Source: Deltaproteobacteria bacterium (GTDB lineage: Bacteria; Myxococcota; Myxococcia; SLRQ01). Taken from it: DNA of 64,000 bases. Below the pieces are notes generated by a model. That model saw only the letters and a list, made by a program, of their open reading frames with translations. It was not told where the DNA came from and searched no databases. The DNA is taken from contig JARGFU010000006.1 of NCBI GenBank assembly GCA_029210625.1, positions 186,001 through 250,000 on the forward strand, written 5' to 3'. The position numbers were made by a program, and so were the translations under genes. The stretch's first letter is position 1; every line of letters begins with the position of its first letter. This document shows, one piece after another, positions 1-9,678 of this stretch.

Positions 1-2
1 AC

Positions 3-1019
3 CACGTCCGTCCAGCCCAGCGCGGGGAGATGATCTCCCTGGCCACCGAGGGCGATCGGACGATCTTCTTCGACTTCCTGCCCCTCTCCTTCGAGCGGGT
101 CCGGGGGATGTCGGTGAGGCTCCAGCTCTACACGGTGCCCGGCCAGGTCTACTACGCGGCCACCCGGAAGCTGGTCCTCAACGGCGCCGACGGCGTGGCC
201 TTCGTCGCCGACAGTCAGCCCGCGGCCATCGAGCGCAACCGGGAGTCCCTCCAGGACCTCTCCGAGAACCTCGCCGAGCTGGGCTACGACCTGGCCAGCT
301 TCCCCTTCGTCATCCAGTACAACAAGCGCGACCTGCCCACCGTGATGTCGGTCGAGGAGCTCGACGCCGAGCTGAACACCGGGGCGCACAAGGTCCCCAC
401 CTACGAGACCTGCGCCACCGTGGGCACCGGGGTCTTCCCGGCGCTCAAGGAGATCGTCCGCCTCACGATCCGCGACCTGAAGGAGCGGCGGGAGGCCGCC
501 GCCCGGGCGCCGCGCGAGGCGACCTTCGACGAGGTCGAGCCGGGCGAGGGCATGCTCTCGGCCGGCCTGGCCCTGGCGGCGCAGGCGATGGAGGCCGAGG
601 CGGCCAACGAGGCCGAGGCCGCGCGGCCCGCGCCGCCGCTGCCGCCGGAGGGTGTGGCCGAGCCCGAGGCCGCCACCGAGGACCGGGGCAGCATGACCCC
701 GGGGGTGAGCTTCGCCTCCTGCTTCGAGGGGCCGACGCGCGACGTGGTGCAGGTCCTCGAGGCCCACATCATCGAGAAGCGCTGGGCGCCCGCCGTCCGG
801 CTGGCGGCCCAGCTGGTCCACGAGATCCTCGAGGGGCTGCCCGGGGCCACCGAGGCCGACGGTCCGACCGCCCGGGCGGTGGCCCTCGGCCTCGACGGGC
901 GGGAGTTCCTCCGGCTCTCCCGCCTCGCCAGCACCCCCGACGAGGCGGTGCAGCAGGCCGACGCGCTCTTCGCCCTCCACCAGGTGGTCGCGGCGCGGCT
1001 GAAGGTCCGCTCGCTCTGA
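3..1019 (+). CDS. mglA: MglA-family Ras-like GTPase, 5' end outside window
   Basis: The open frame enters from the left edge, so the N terminus with the P-loop is missing. The visible part carries MglA hallmarks: the stretch around FFDFLPL, YTVPGQV (the G3-equivalent segment, with TVPG in place of the usual DxxG), VFVADSQ-like FVADSQP and QYNKRDLP (the NKxD guanine-specificity motif, codons near 321). MglA is the polarity switch for myxobacterial motility and works with its GAP MglB; that role is family knowledge. MglA proteins are usually close to 195 residues, but this one continues about 170 residues past the GTPase fold, first through an Ala/Glu/Pro-rich linker and then a predicted helical segment. 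The extension is unusual and of unknown function. No mglB is visible downstream. Confidence 0.88.
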   Translation, partial: HVRPAQRGEMISLATEGDRTIFFDFLPLSFERVRGMSVRLQLYTVPGQVYYAATRKLVLNGADGVAFVADSQPAAIERNRESLQDLSENLAELGYDLASFPFVIQYNKRDLPTVMSVEELDAELNTGAHKVPTYETCATVGTGVFPALKEIVRLTIRDLKERREAAARAPREATFDEVEPGEGMLSAGLALAAQAMEAEAANEAEAARPAPPLPPEGVAEPEAATEDRGSMTPGVSFASCFEGPTRDVVQVLEAHIIEKRWAPAVRLAAQLVHEILEGLPGATEADGPTARAVALGLDGREFLRLSRLASTPDEAVQQADALFALHQVVAARLKVRSL

Positions 1020-1044
1020 AGCGACGCTCGGTCCGAAGCGACGA

Positions 1045-3150
1045 TCAGGGTAGGGGGCTCGGCTCGGCGAGGAGGGTCGCGAGGACCTCCGGATCCGAGG
1101 TCGGCAGCTCGCAGGTCCGACCCCGGCAGACGTAGGCGGTCGCCCGGCCCTCGAGGGCGTTCCTCCCGGCGAGGAGGGGCAGGCGTCGGGCCAGGGCCTC
1201 GACCCGCTCCTCGGCGACGACGAGGAGGCTGCGGTTCGGCAGGTAGGTGCGGCGCAGCCGGGCGAGCAGCGCCTCGCCGGGATCGCCCTCGGGGAGGACC
1301 ACCACGACCTCCGTCACCCGGTCCAGGCGGCGCTCGAGCGCGGCGCCCAGGAGGGGGACCGCCGGGCCGGCCTCGCGCAGCAGGCTCGCCTGGCCGCAGA
1401 GGATCCCCTCGGCCCGCGCGAGGTGCGACGGGTCCTGGAGCAGGTCCGCCAGGCGCAGGTGCAGGAGGGCGGCGACCGAGTTCCCCGAGGGCAGGGCGCC
1501 GTCGTAGTCGGGCTTCTCGCGGGTGATCAGCGCCTCGTGCCGCGCGCCGGTCTGGAAGTAGCCGCCGGCCTCGTCGTCGCCGAAGCCCGCCTCGAGGCCG
1601 CCGAGGATCGCCTCCGCCTCCTCCAGCCACGCGGGCTCGCCGCTGGCCTCGAAGAGATCGAGGAGCCCCTGGGCGAGGAGAGCGTGGTCGTCGAGGAAGG
1701 CCGGGCCGCTCCGGCGCTCGCCGGTGAGCGAGTGCAGGAGCTCTCCCTCGACCCGCGCCTCGTCGAGGAGGCGGCGGGCGCAGCGGCGTCCGGCCTCGAG
1801 GTAGTCCTCCCGCGCGAGGGCGAAGCCCGCCCGGGAGAGCGCCGAGAGGACGAGCCCGTTCCAGGCCACCAGGATCTTCTCGTCCCGCCGCGGCGCCGGG
1901 CGGCCCGCCCGGGCCTCCAGCAGCTTCAGGCGCAGCGGCTCGAGGCGCCGGTGGAGCGCCTCCGGCTCCAGCCCCAGCTCCCGGGCCAGGGCCTCCCGGG
2001 GCCGGGGCCGGTGCAGCACCGAGCGGCCGTCGAGGTCGCCCCCCTCGCGCACGCCGAAGGCGCGGGCCACCAGCGCGGCGTCCTTGGCCGGCAGGAGGGC
2101 CTCGAGCTCGGCCGGGGTCCAGGTGAAGAAGGCGCCCTCCTCGAGCGCCCCGTGCGGGTCGAGGCTGTCGGCGTCCGTGGCCGCGTAGAAGGCCCCTTCC
2201 GGGGCCTGCATCTCGCGCAGCAGGTAGTCGAGGGTGTGCTCCACCACCTCCCGGAAGCGGGGCTCGCCGGTGAGCTGCCAGGCCTCCAGGTAGGTCAGGG
2301 CCAGCTGCCCGTTGTCGTAGAGCATCTTCTCGAAGTGAGGGACGCGCCAGCGCTCGTCGACGCTGTAGCGGTGGAAGCCTCCGCCGAGCTGATCGTTCAG
2401 GCCGCCGTCGGCCATCGCCCGCAGGGTGTGGACCACCTGCTCGAGCAGCCGCGGGTCACCGGTCCGCCGGTGGAAGCGCATCAGGAGGTCGAGGGTCACC
2501 GGCCGGGGGAACTTCGGCGCCCGGCCGTGGCCTCCGTGGATCGCGTCGTAGGAGAGGGCGATCCGCGCCACGGCCTCGCGCAGGGCGCCGGCGTCGGGCA
2601 GGGCCTCGGGCGGGCGGGGCGCGGCCCGGGCGACGAGGTGGGCGGTGAGCTCGCCGGCGGCCCGGGCGATCTCCTCGCGCTGCTCGCGGTAGTCGCGGGC
2701 CAGGTGCTCGAGGAGCTCCTCCAGCCCCATCCGCACCCCGCGGACGCCGGCCCGGGGCGGGAGGTAGGTGGCGGCGAAGAAGGGCTGCCCCTCGGGGGTG
2801 AGCACCACCGTCATCGGCCAGCCCCCCTGGCCGCGCAGGGCCATGACCGCGGCCATGTAGGTGGCGTCCACGTCGGGGCGCTCCTCCCGGTCGACCTTCA
2901 CCGCCACGTACTCGCGCGCCAGGAGGGCGGCGATGGCCTCGTCCTCGAAGCTCTCGTGCTCCATCACGTGGCACCAGTGGCAGGTGGCGTAGCCCACCGA
3001 GAGGAAGATCGGGCGGTCCAGGCTCCGGGCCCGCTCGAAGGCCTCCTCCCCCCAGGGGTACCAGTCCACCGGGTTGTGGGCGTGCTGGAGGAGGTAGGGG
3101 CTCGACTCGTGGATCAGGCGGTTGGAATGCGCGGGCTCGTGAGAGGCCAT
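1045..3150 (-). CDS. DUF255 thioredoxin-fold protein (YyaL/SSP411 family)
   Basis: A 701-residue protein, the usual length of the YyaL/spermatogenesis-associated protein 20 family. The N-terminal thioredoxin-like domain (about residues 8-170) begins with the family signature HNPVDWYPW and contains the CHWC active-site-like motif (Cys57, Cys60). The rest is an alpha/alpha-barrel of the six-hairpin glycosidase type with the segments [10 protein letters not shown] and [12 protein letters not shown]. The biochemical role of the family is not settled. The start at 3150 was chosen because the family begins immediately before this point and the upstream open extension is proline-rich shadow sequence. 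The gene lies 11 nt downstream of the radical SAM gene on the same strand, so the two are probably co-transcribed. Confidence 0.9.
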   Translation of the reverse strand: MASHEPAHSNRLIHESSPYLLQHAHNPVDWYPWGEEAFERARSLDRPIFLSVGYATCHWCHVMEHESFEDEAIAALLAREYVAVKVDREERPDVDATYMAAVMALRGQGGWPMTVVLTPEGQPFFAATYLPPRAGVRGVRMGLEELLEHLARDYREQREEIARAAGELTAHLVARAAPRPPEALPDAGALREAVARIALSYDAIHGGHGRAPKFPRPVTLDLLMRFHRRTGDPRLLEQVVHTLRAMADGGLNDQLGGGFHRYSVDERWRVPHFEKMLYDNGQLALTYLEAWQLTGEPRFREVVEHTLDYLLREMQAPEGAFYAATDADSLDPHGALEEGAFFTWTPAELEALLPAKDAALVARAFGVREGGDLDGRSVLHRPRPREALARELGLEPEALHRRLEPLRLKLLEARAGRPAPRRDEKILVAWNGLVLSALSRAGFALAREDYLEAGRRCARRLLDEARVEGELLHSLTGERRSGPAFLDDHALLAQGLLDLFEASGEPAWLEEAEAILGGLEAGFGDDEAGGYFQTGARHEALITREKPDYDGALPSGNSVAALLHLRLADLLQDPSHLARAEGILCGQASLLREAGPAVPLLGAALERRLDRVTEVVVVLPEGDPGEALLARLRRTYLPNRSLLVVAEERVEALARRLPLLAGRNALEGRATAYVCRGRTCELPTSDPEVLATLLAEPSPLP

Positions 3151-3161
3151 GCGGGGCAGAT

Positions 3162-4379
3162 CTAGGCCCCCCGTCGACCTCGGACCAGCAGGCGCCGCAG
3201 CAGACCCCAGAGGCCGCGGGGCGCCGGCCGGGGTTCGCACCCGGGGGGGTGCCGGATCTCCCGCGGGGTCTGGCCACCGCCCTCGAGGTGGGGCGGCTTG
3301 GCCAGGCCGGGGTGTTCGGCCGCCGCCAGGCACTCGGCCACGACCCCCACCGGGTAGCCGAAGAAGGGCGAGGTGGGATCGGCGGCGAGCTTCGCCGGAT
3401 CGTCCTCGTACCTCGGCTCGGGGAGGGGCCTCCCGAAGATCTTGGCCAGCGAGCGGCGGGGGTCGTCGGCGGGCTCCCGGAGCACCTCGGTGAGGCGCTC
3501 GAGCTCCAGCGGGGCGTCATGGGGGATCAGCGAGGGATCGAGGTGGTCCCGGTGGATCGCGTCGTAGCCCACCGGGAGCCCGGCGCAGGCCTCGCCGCCG
3601 GGGCAGCTCTCGCAGGGCGCCCGCGGCAGGTCCCCGGGGATCAGGCTCAAGCGCAGGTTCTCGGGCGGGGCGGGCTGATCGCGGCGCAGGCACTCGGGGA
3701 GGTTCGCGAGGAAGAACATCCGCCCGGGGTGCTTCCGGGCGGTCTCGCAGGCCACCCGGTAGACTCCCGAGAGGGGGGGCTGGAAGGCCTCGGCGAGGCC
3801 GATCTGGGTGGTGGCGTTGGGCAGGAGGGTGAGGGGCTCATCCGGCCCGAGGGCCTCCGCGTAGAGATCGACGATCTCGCTCAAGCGCAGGTAGTTCGCC
3901 CGCATCAACAGCACGTTCGGCATCAGGGTCAGGCCGAGCCGGCGGCACTGCTCGATGAGGCGGCGCTTGGCGTCCGCCACGCCCTCCCCGTCGCAGAAGA
4001 GGTCGGCGGAGGCGCGGTCCCAGGCGAAGAGGGAGAGCCGGACCTCGTCGAGGCCGGCGTCGACCAGGGCCTGGAGCAGGGCCGGATCGCTGATCCGCAC
4101 GCCGTTGGTCACGATCGCCTGGTGCTCGATGCCCCGGCTGCGGGCGTAGGCGAGGGCCTCGGGGAGGGGCGCGAAGGTGCCCGGCTCGTGGTCCCCGGCC
4201 CCCCAGACCACCTCGGTCACGCCCTCCTCGACGGCGCGGTCGATCTGCTCGCGGAGGGAGGCCAGCGCCTCGGCGTCCACGGGGGGCACCTGCTCCCGGA
4301 AGTAGGAGACGCAGAAGACGCAGCGCAGGTCACAGGGACCGGGGGCGGTGAGGAATGCGACCTTCGGGGCTGCGGGCAT
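3162..4379 (-). CDS. Radical SAM protein, unassigned subfamily
   Basis: A 405-residue protein with the radical SAM cluster motif CxxxCxxC (CDLRCVFC) about 15 residues from the start, followed by a complete partial-TIM-barrel core. After the core there is a short Cys-rich segment, [10 protein letters not shown], that could bind an auxiliary Fe-S cluster but is shorter than a SPASM domain. Residues after about 300 are not recognisable and end in a basic tail. The substrate is unknown. It is the first gene of a two-gene unit with the DUF255 protein. The start codon has no Shine-Dalgarno, but a TATTCT box ends 6 nt before it on the minus strand, so the mRNA may be leaderless. Confidence 0.85.
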   Translation of the reverse strand: MPAAPKVAFLTAPGPCDLRCVFCVSYFREQVPPVDAEALASLREQIDRAVEEGVTEVVWGAGDHEPGTFAPLPEALAYARSRGIEHQAIVTNGVRISDPALLQALVDAGLDEVRLSLFAWDRASADLFCDGEGVADAKRRLIEQCRRLGLTLMPNVLLMRANYLRLSEIVDLYAEALGPDEPLTLLPNATTQIGLAEAFQPPLSGVYRVACETARKHPGRMFFLANLPECLRRDQPAPPENLRLSLIPGDLPRAPCESCPGGEACAGLPVGYDAIHRDHLDPSLIPHDAPLELERLTEVLREPADDPRRSLAKIFGRPLPEPRYEDDPAKLAADPTSPFFGYPVGVVAECLAAAEHPGLAKPPHLEGGGQTPREIRHPPGCEPRPAPRGLWGLLRRLLVRGRRGA

Positions 4380-4385
4380 GGCAGG

Positions 4386-4391
4386 AGAATA
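4386..4391 (-). promoter_or_regulatory. Possible -10 box of a leaderless transcript
   Basis: On the minus strand the hexamer reads TATTCT and is followed by six bases (CCTGCC) and then the ATG of the radical SAM gene. There is no Shine-Dalgarno-like purine run in between. The geometry fits transcription beginning at or next to the start codon. No convincing -35 was seen. Confidence 0.35.
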
Positions 4392-4452
4392 GTATCCTCC
4401 CGCCGCCCGGCACGAGGGGTGCCGTGGGTGTCCTCGAACGAAGGAAGGCACG

Positions 4453-5592
4453 ATGCGCCAGCGATGGTTCCTGCTCCTGCCCGTGGCTCTCGGGCTCGCC
4501 GCCTGCGAGCCCTGGTCCGACGTCCTGAAGGAAGAGCTGGTCGATGCGCCGATCTTCAGGGCGCTGAGCGTCGACGAGCCCACCAGCGTGCCCGGCCACC
4601 TGCGGGTGATGACCTGGAACGTGAAGTACGGCGGCGGCCGCCTCGACTTCTTCTTCGACGGCTGGGGGGACCGCACCGAGATGAGCCTGGACGAGGTCCG
4701 GGCCAACCTCGAGGCGAACTACCAGCTCATCGAGGAGGTGAAGCCCGACATCCTGATGGTCCAGGAGATCGAGGTGAACTCGCGCCGCTCGGCCTACGTG
4801 GACATGGTGCAGGACCTCCTCGACAACACCTCGATGAACTACGGCGCCTACTACCCGGTCTGGGACACCCGCTACGCGCCGGACGAGGCCTTCGGTCGGG
4901 TCGAGATGGGCAACGCCATCTTCTCGCGCTTCCCGATCACCGAGGCCCAGCGCCACCGCTCCGCCGACCGCACCGATCAGGCCTTCTACGAGGACTACTT
5001 CCTCCTCCACCGGGGCATCGGCCGCGCCGTCCTCGACGTGGGCGGCCGGGAGCTGGCCGCGTGGGTGGTGCACGCCGAGGCCTACGACGACGACGGCACG
5101 AAGAAGAAGCACGTCGACCAGGCCCTGGAGCTCTTCACGGCCGAGACCCTGCCGGCGGTGATCGGCGGCGACTTCAACAACCTGCCCCCGGGCACCGTGA
5201 AGACCGAGGCCTTCAACGACGACCCGCCCGACCTGGTGGGGACCCGCTACGAGACCCCGCCCTACGAGCTCGACGCGATGGACGGCTTCTTCACCCCGGA
5301 CTTCCTTCCGGCGATCGACACCGCCCGCTACGGCACCGCCGTGGCCTCCCAGGAGCGCTACTACACCCACACCGTCATCGGCCCGGCCCACACCGGCACC
5401 GACGGCGAGCCCGCCTTCTGGAACCGCAAGCTCGACTACCTCTTCATCAAGAACGCCGATCGCTGGATCCCGGCGACGACCGACGTCATCCAGGCCGCCG
5501 GTCGCGGGCCGGTGGACATCGCCGTGACCGTCGATCCGATGGAGCTCTCCGACCACTGCCCGGTCGTCGGCAACTGGGAGCCCGCGCCATGA
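4453..5592 (+). CDS. Exported endonuclease/exonuclease/phosphatase-family lipoprotein
   Basis: A 379-residue protein with a lipoprotein signal peptide (lipobox LAAC near residue 18). The EEP (DNase I-like) fold is supported by MTWNVKYGG (first metal-site strand), VQEIE (catalytic Glu region), VVHAEAY, GGDFNNLP and the terminal SDHCPV, in the order expected for the superfamily. Members hydrolyse phosphodiesters in nucleic acids, phosphoinositides or sphingomyelin; which applies here cannot be told. The Shine-Dalgarno AAGGAAGG lies 5 nt before the ATG. The last 4 nt overlap the start of the barrel gene (ATGA), so they are translationally coupled and probably serve one envelope process. Confidence 0.87.
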   Translation: MRQRWFLLLPVALGLAACEPWSDVLKEELVDAPIFRALSVDEPTSVPGHLRVMTWNVKYGGGRLDFFFDGWGDRTEMSLDEVRANLEANYQLIEEVKPDILMVQEIEVNSRRSAYVDMVQDLLDNTSMNYGAYYPVWDTRYAPDEAFGRVEMGNAIFSRFPITEAQRHRSADRTDQAFYEDYFLLHRGIGRAVLDVGGRELAAWVVHAEAYDDDGTKKKHVDQALELFTAETLPAVIGGDFNNLPPGTVKTEAFNDDPPDLVGTRYETPPYELDAMDGFFTPDFLPAIDTARYGTAVASQERYYTHTVIGPAHTGTDGEPAFWNRKLDYLFIKNADRWIPATTDVIQAAGRGPVDIAVTVDPMELSDHCPVVGNWEPAP

Positions 5593-6440
5593 AGAAGCTC
5601 GCAACCGCTCTGGCGCTCGCCGGCGCCCTCGTCCTCCCCGCCGCGGCCCTCGCCGAGGCCCTGCCGGCCCGGGAGACCGCCCACCCCCTGGGGAAGAACC
5701 ACGGTGAGGTCGGTATCTTCAACGAGCTGCAGTGGGGGCTCACCGACGAGCTGTCGATCGAGGCGCACCCGATCCTCTTCCTCGCGGGCGACTTCCACGC
5801 CACCCTGCGCTTGCGCCACGCCGAGGTCGCCGGCTGGACCCTCTCGGGCGAGTACGGGCTGGCCGTGCCGACCCTGGGGATGCGCCTGACCCAGAACCTG
5901 GGCTTCGCCAGCCCCTTCTTCCCGACCTGGGAGGACTCCGACAACAAGGTCGGCCTCTTCGTCGTGCCCCACGTGGGCCTGCTGGCCTCCTCGGGGAAGC
6001 CCACCGGCGCGGTGATCACCGCCCGGGCGGACCTCACCGTCGGGGTGCCCCTGGGGCAGAACGATGCCCTGCCGGTCGACTCGGTCTTCGCGCCCCTCGA
6101 GCTGGTGATGGCCCCGATGCTCACCGGCTTCCGGCTGCGGATCGGCGGCGGCTACGACCACCCCCTGATGGACTGGCTGCGCCTGCGCGGGCAGGTGAAC
6201 CTCTTCGTCACCGGCAAGCACCCGGAAGGCTACGCCCAGCTCTCGACCTTCTTCCTCGAGCTCTACGCCGGGGTGGATCTCCGGGTGACGACCAACACCC
6301 GCTTCACCCTCGGGGTGAAGATGTTCAACTGGGATCAGCACGCGACGAAGGTGAAGGTCGGCGCCGACGGCTACGCCACGCGGGAGCACGTCCGCTCCAC
6401 CGACTTCTGGCCCACGATCGACTTCATCTGGCGCTGGTAG
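5589..6440 (+). CDS. Predicted outer-membrane beta-barrel protein
   Basis: A 283-residue protein with a clear Sec signal peptide (cleavage near ALAEA, residue 23) and a body of alternating hydrophobic/polar strands rich in Gly and aromatic residues, ending in WRW. The terminal aromatic residue is typical of barrels inserted by BAM. No family name could be assigned. The start ATG overlaps the stop of the preceding EEP lipoprotein gene (ATGA) and has GGGAG upstream. The overlap suggests the barrel and the phosphohydrolase are made together. Confidence 0.75.
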   Translation: MKKLATALALAGALVLPAAALAEALPARETAHPLGKNHGEVGIFNELQWGLTDELSIEAHPILFLAGDFHATLRLRHAEVAGWTLSGEYGLAVPTLGMRLTQNLGFASPFFPTWEDSDNKVGLFVVPHVGLLASSGKPTGAVITARADLTVGVPLGQNDALPVDSVFAPLELVMAPMLTGFRLRIGGGYDHPLMDWLRLRGQVNLFVTGKHPEGYAQLSTFFLELYAGVDLRVTTNTRFTLGVKMFNWDQHATKVKVGADGYATREHVRSTDFWPTIDFIWRW

Positions 6441-6448
6441 CTTTGCGT

Positions 6449-6454
6449 TACAAT
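6449..6454 (+). promoter_or_regulatory. -10-like TACAAT box, possible leaderless start
   Basis: TACAAT (4-5 matches to the sigma70 -10 consensus) ends 8 nt before the ATG of the metzincin-like gene, and no Shine-Dalgarno is present in the gap. This spacing places the transcription start at about the A of the ATG. The preceding gene ends at 6440, so the box sits in a 22-nt intergenic gap. Confidence 0.4.
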
Positions 6455-6462
6455 CGGTCCCG

Positions 6463-7596
6463 ATGATCCGGACCGGCCCGCTCTCGATCGCCCTCGCCGC
6501 GCTCCTCCTGCTCCCCGCCTGCGGGCCGGAGGGAGGGGGCGACGATGGGGGCTCGGGGATGGACAACCCCTGGGTGCGGGACGGCGGCGCCCCCGACGGC
6601 AGCAGCGACGGGGGGCTGCCGGATGGCAGCAGCGACGGCGGTGGGCTCACCCCCGGCGTGGACAGCGACGGCGACGGCCTCGACGACGTCTGGGAGGACG
6701 CCGCCGGGATGCCCGGGGTCCTCGACTGGGACCTGGCGGACACGGACGGCGACGGCACCCCCGACGGAGACGAGGATCCGGACGGCGACGGGCTGACCAA
6801 CCTGGAGGAGTTCGCCCTCTCGCGCCTGACCTCCTCGCCGGCCGGCCACGCGCCGGACCCCACCCGGATCGATCTCGTGGTCGAGCTCGACGCGATGGAC
6901 GCCCGGGCGCTCTCCGACGCGATCCTCGCGGAGGCGGTGGCGGCCTACGACGCCGCGCCGCTGGTGAACCAGCTGGGCGTCGAGGGGATCGGCCTCACGA
7001 TCTACCGGGACCAGGAGTCGATCCCGGTGCGGGCCTTCGATGGCGCCTTCGCCCCGCGCCACGCCCTCCTGGCGGACAACGGTCCGCGCTTCGGAGATCA
7101 GGCCGATCCGCCCATCCCCTACGGCAAGCTGATCCACGTCGTCGTCGCGACCCAGCGCACCGACCTCCCCACCCGGGGAGGCGAGGTGGTGACCGACGGG
7201 AACGACGTGCTGACGAACACCGGGGTGATCCTCTACCCGGACGCCCTCGCCCCCCTCCACCCGGCCTGCGACGGCCTGGGCGATCCGCCGATCACCCTGG
7301 ACGAGGCCATCACTGCCACCTTCGTCCACGAACTGGGGCACACCCTCATGCTCGGCCACGAGACCGACCTGAACGGCGGGGTGAACGACTACAACATCAT
7401 GGCCGTGCCCGGCTCGTGCGGAGAGGCCCAGCGGCGCTTCCACGGCCTGGGCAACACCGACCCCGACCTCGGCAACACCGAGGCCGTCGCCGCGCCGCGC
7501 TTCTCGGTGGAGGCGGCCGCCCTGATGGACTTCACCCAGATCCTCTCGGTGCACCGGGCCACGATGGGCGGAGGCGGCGACGGCTTCGAGATGTAG
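6463..7596 (+). CDS. Metzincin-like zinc metalloprotease lipoprotein with TSP3-type Asp repeats
   Basis: A 377-residue lipoprotein (lipobox LPAC). Residues about 25-120 are a Gly/Asp linker followed by calcium-binding thrombospondin type 3-like repeats (DSDGDGLDD, DTDGDGTPDGDED). The catalytic domain has HELGHTLMLGH at residues 289-299: His289, Glu290, His293 and His299 keep the metzincin spacing HExxHxxGxxH, but the usual Gly at the eighth position is Met296. A NIMAVPG segment about 20 residues later could be the Met-turn. It is probably anchored at the outer membrane and calcium-dependent. Whether it is active with the Gly-to-Met change is open. Confidence 0.78.
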   Translation: MIRTGPLSIALAALLLLPACGPEGGGDDGGSGMDNPWVRDGGAPDGSSDGGLPDGSSDGGGLTPGVDSDGDGLDDVWEDAAGMPGVLDWDLADTDGDGTPDGDEDPDGDGLTNLEEFALSRLTSSPAGHAPDPTRIDLVVELDAMDARALSDAILAEAVAAYDAAPLVNQLGVEGIGLTIYRDQESIPVRAFDGAFAPRHALLADNGPRFGDQADPPIPYGKLIHVVVATQRTDLPTRGGEVVTDGNDVLTNTGVILYPDALAPLHPACDGLGDPPITLDEAITATFVHELGHTLMLGHETDLNGGVNDYNIMAVPGSCGEAQRRFHGLGNTDPDLGNTEAVAAPRFSVEAAALMDFTQILSVHRATMGGGGDGFEM

Positions 7597-7604
7597 CGGC
7601 GGTC

Positions 7605-8474
7605 CTAGAAGTGAGCCATGACGCCGAGGGAGGCGCCCTGGCCGAGCCCGAGGCCGAGGTTCAGCCACCGGGTGGTGATGGCCTCGGTCTCGCTGCGGGT
7701 CGTGGTCGGCGTGCCGCCGGCGCTGTTCTCGATGGTGGTCTCACCGCGCACGGAGGTCCACCGGAAGACCGTCAAGCCCAGCGTGTACTCGGCGTAGAGC
7801 GAGAAGCTCTCGTGGACGCGCCAGCTGATCCCGGCGAGGCCCTCGAGGCCGACCCCCCAGGAGCTGGTGCGGTCGTTCACCTGGGTCACCTGGTCGGTCA
7901 CGCTCACGTCGTCGGTGTAGCGCAGGGCCGAGTGGCTCATGTCGACGAAGAGGCCGACGCCGGCGAAGGGCGCCACCTTCCGGCGGGAGAGCCGCCGCAC
8001 GAGGTCGGCGCCCACCGAGGCCCCGAAGTAGTCCGTCGGGCCGCTGATGGTCAGCTGGTAGTCGGTGACCGTGGTGTTGCCGGTGATGGTGGTCACCCGC
8101 TCGACCCGCACCGGGTTGGTGATGCGGGTGACGTCCAGGCCCAGGCGCAGCCCCCAGACCTCGCCGAGGTCCAGCAGGTAGCCGAAGCCGTAGCCCCGGT
8201 GCTCGTCGAGGATCGCCCCGCTGGTGAAGACGTTGTTGAGGTTGAAGAGGAGGGCGGCCCCGACCATCTCGTCGGCCGGCGCCTCCTCGCTCTTCTTCGC
8301 CACGACGGCCGCCGCCGGCTCGGGCTCGGAGGCCGGCGCCTCCTTCGGGGCCTTCGGGGGAGGGGCGTCAGCGGTCGCCTCGACCGTCTGCACCGTCACC
8401 GGGTTCTGTTCGGCCAGCGCCGGGAGGGCCACGAGCAGGCAGCCCACCATCAACACCCTGGAAAAGGATCGCAT
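7605..8474 (-). CDS. Exported OmpA-barrel-like outer-membrane protein
   Basis: A 289-residue protein with a Sec signal peptide ending near ALAEQ, then an Ala/Pro/Glu-rich low-complexity linker (about residues 25-65), then a beta-strand-rich region with periodic aromatic residues and a terminal Phe. This looks like an eight- to twelve-stranded outer-membrane barrel, without a recognisable family. The start at 8474 has a strong Shine-Dalgarno (AAGGAGG). The gene follows the lipoprotein gene at 8501-9646 by 26 nt on the same strand. Confidence 0.7.
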   Translation of the reverse strand: MRSFSRVLMVGCLLVALPALAEQNPVTVQTVEATADAPPPKAPKEAPASEPEPAAAVVAKKSEEAPADEMVGAALLFNLNNVFTSGAILDEHRGYGFGYLLDLGEVWGLRLGLDVTRITNPVRVERVTTITGNTTVTDYQLTISGPTDYFGASVGADLVRRLSRRKVAPFAGVGLFVDMSHSALRYTDDVSVTDQVTQVNDRTSSWGVGLEGLAGISWRVHESFSLYAEYTLGLTVFRWTSVRGETTIENSAGGTPTTTRSETEAITTRWLNLGLGLGQGASLGVMAHF

Positions 8475-8500
8475 CACTCGCCTCCTTGGCAGGGTTCCGG

Positions 8501-9646
8501 TCAGGGCGCCGCCCGGACGTGGATCTCGGTGTCGACCACCGGCCAGCCGCCGGTGTTCCGCAGGGGGACGTTGTCGAGGTCGGTGCAGCTCCCGGCCGAG
8601 GCACCCCTCGGTCGCAGGCTCACGCCCCAGAACTCGACGTAGAGGGCGTCGCCCGCGTCGTCGTTCTCGGTGTCGAAGGCGAGGGTGAGCTCCGTGTTCC
8701 CGGCGCCCAGGGTGGCGGTGACCGGCGTCACGGGGTGGGGAGAGGTCACGGTGCCGTCGAAGTCGGTGTCGACGTTGGTGTGGCGCCCGGTGGTGTTGCT
8801 CCACCCGTGGTCGGCGTCGGTGCTGCAGAGCTCGACCGCGAAGGGGAAGGTCACGACCAGCTCGGCGTCGAAGCCCTCGTCCTCGTTGTTCACGGTCAGC
8901 GCCACCGGCGTCAGGGTCGGCCGGGAGAGGAAGACCACGATCTCCTGGACCTGCTGCCCGACCGTCACCGTGCGGTTGGAGACCGGGACCAGGTAGACGC
9001 CGTCGGCGTCGAGGGCGCCGAAGACGTCGATCTCGTAGCGCCCGTTCATGATGAGGGTGTCGAAGCCGAAGGTCGCCTTGCCGTCGACGCCGCTGGTCGC
9101 GCCGAGGGTGGGGGGCAGGATGCCCATGTTCGGCGCCAGCGGGCTGTCGATGTCGATGACCGCGCTGACCGACTCCAGGGAGACCATCACCGTGGCGTCG
9201 GGCACCGGGGCCCCGTTGGTGCCGTCGTAGACCGACACGACGAGGTCGGCCGGCACGGTGCCCACGGGGTACATCAGGACGTTGTTGAACTCGTAGTCGA
9301 GCGCGTCGCCGCGGGTCAGCGAGCCGTTGCGGGTGAAGGTCCGCATCGCCCGGAAGTCCGTGTAGCCCTCGGCGCTGACCAGCACCCGGAAGGAGCCCGC
9401 CGGGATGCCGTAGACCGTGTAGAAGCCGTTGTCGTTGTTGGCGTCCAGATAGTGACGGCCCACCTGGATCCGCATCGTGGCGTCCGTGATCAGCGTCCCG
9501 GTCAGGCCGTCGACCACCTGCGCCTCGAAGACGTTCACCCCGTTGTCGAACAAGGGACGATCGGTGAGATCGATCTGAGTTCCGGTGTTGCAGCCGGAGA
9601 CCGCCAGCAACAGCGCCAGGACGAGTCCTCTACCCCTCCCCATCAT
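8501..9646 (-). CDS. Lipoprotein with carboxypeptidase-regulatory/Ig-like domains
   Basis: A 381-residue lipoprotein (lipobox VSGC after a short Arg-containing N region). The first part (about residues 40-115) resembles a carboxypeptidase regulatory-like domain: GVNVFEAQVVDG, YTVYGIPAGSFRV, VSAEGY. The rest is beta-rich, with a second Ig-like unit. Function is unknown; a surface binding or assembly role is likely. The first of two consecutive ATG codons was chosen because AAAGGAG lies 7 nt before it. It is the first gene of a two-gene unit with the barrel gene at 7605-8474. Confidence 0.7.
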   Translation of the reverse strand: MMGRGRGLVLALLLAVSGCNTGTQIDLTDRPLFDNGVNVFEAQVVDGLTGTLITDATMRIQVGRHYLDANNDNGFYTVYGIPAGSFRVLVSAEGYTDFRAMRTFTRNGSLTRGDALDYEFNNVLMYPVGTVPADLVVSVYDGTNGAPVPDATVMVSLESVSAVIDIDSPLAPNMGILPPTLGATSGVDGKATFGFDTLIMNGRYEIDVFGALDADGVYLVPVSNRTVTVGQQVQEIVVFLSRPTLTPVALTVNNEDEGFDAELVVTFPFAVELCSTDADHGWSNTTGRHTNVDTDFDGTVTSPHPVTPVTATLGAGNTELTLAFDTENDDAGDALYVEFWGVSLRPRGASAGSCTDLDNVPLRNTGGWPVVDTEIHVRAAP

Positions 9647-9660
9647 CTCGGCACTCCTTT

Positions 9661-9678
9661 GCCCGGGTGTTCCCGGGC
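9661..9678 (-). promoter_or_regulatory. Perfect hairpin just upstream of the lipoprotein ribosome binding site
   Basis: GCCCGGG, a 4-nt loop and CCCGGGC form a perfect 7-bp inverted repeat immediately upstream of the AAAGGAG Shine-Dalgarno of the lipoprotein gene. In the minus-strand mRNA the stem would end within a base or two of the ribosome binding site. It could limit translation or be a DNA operator. No T-run follows on either strand, so it is not a classical terminator. Confidence 0.4.
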
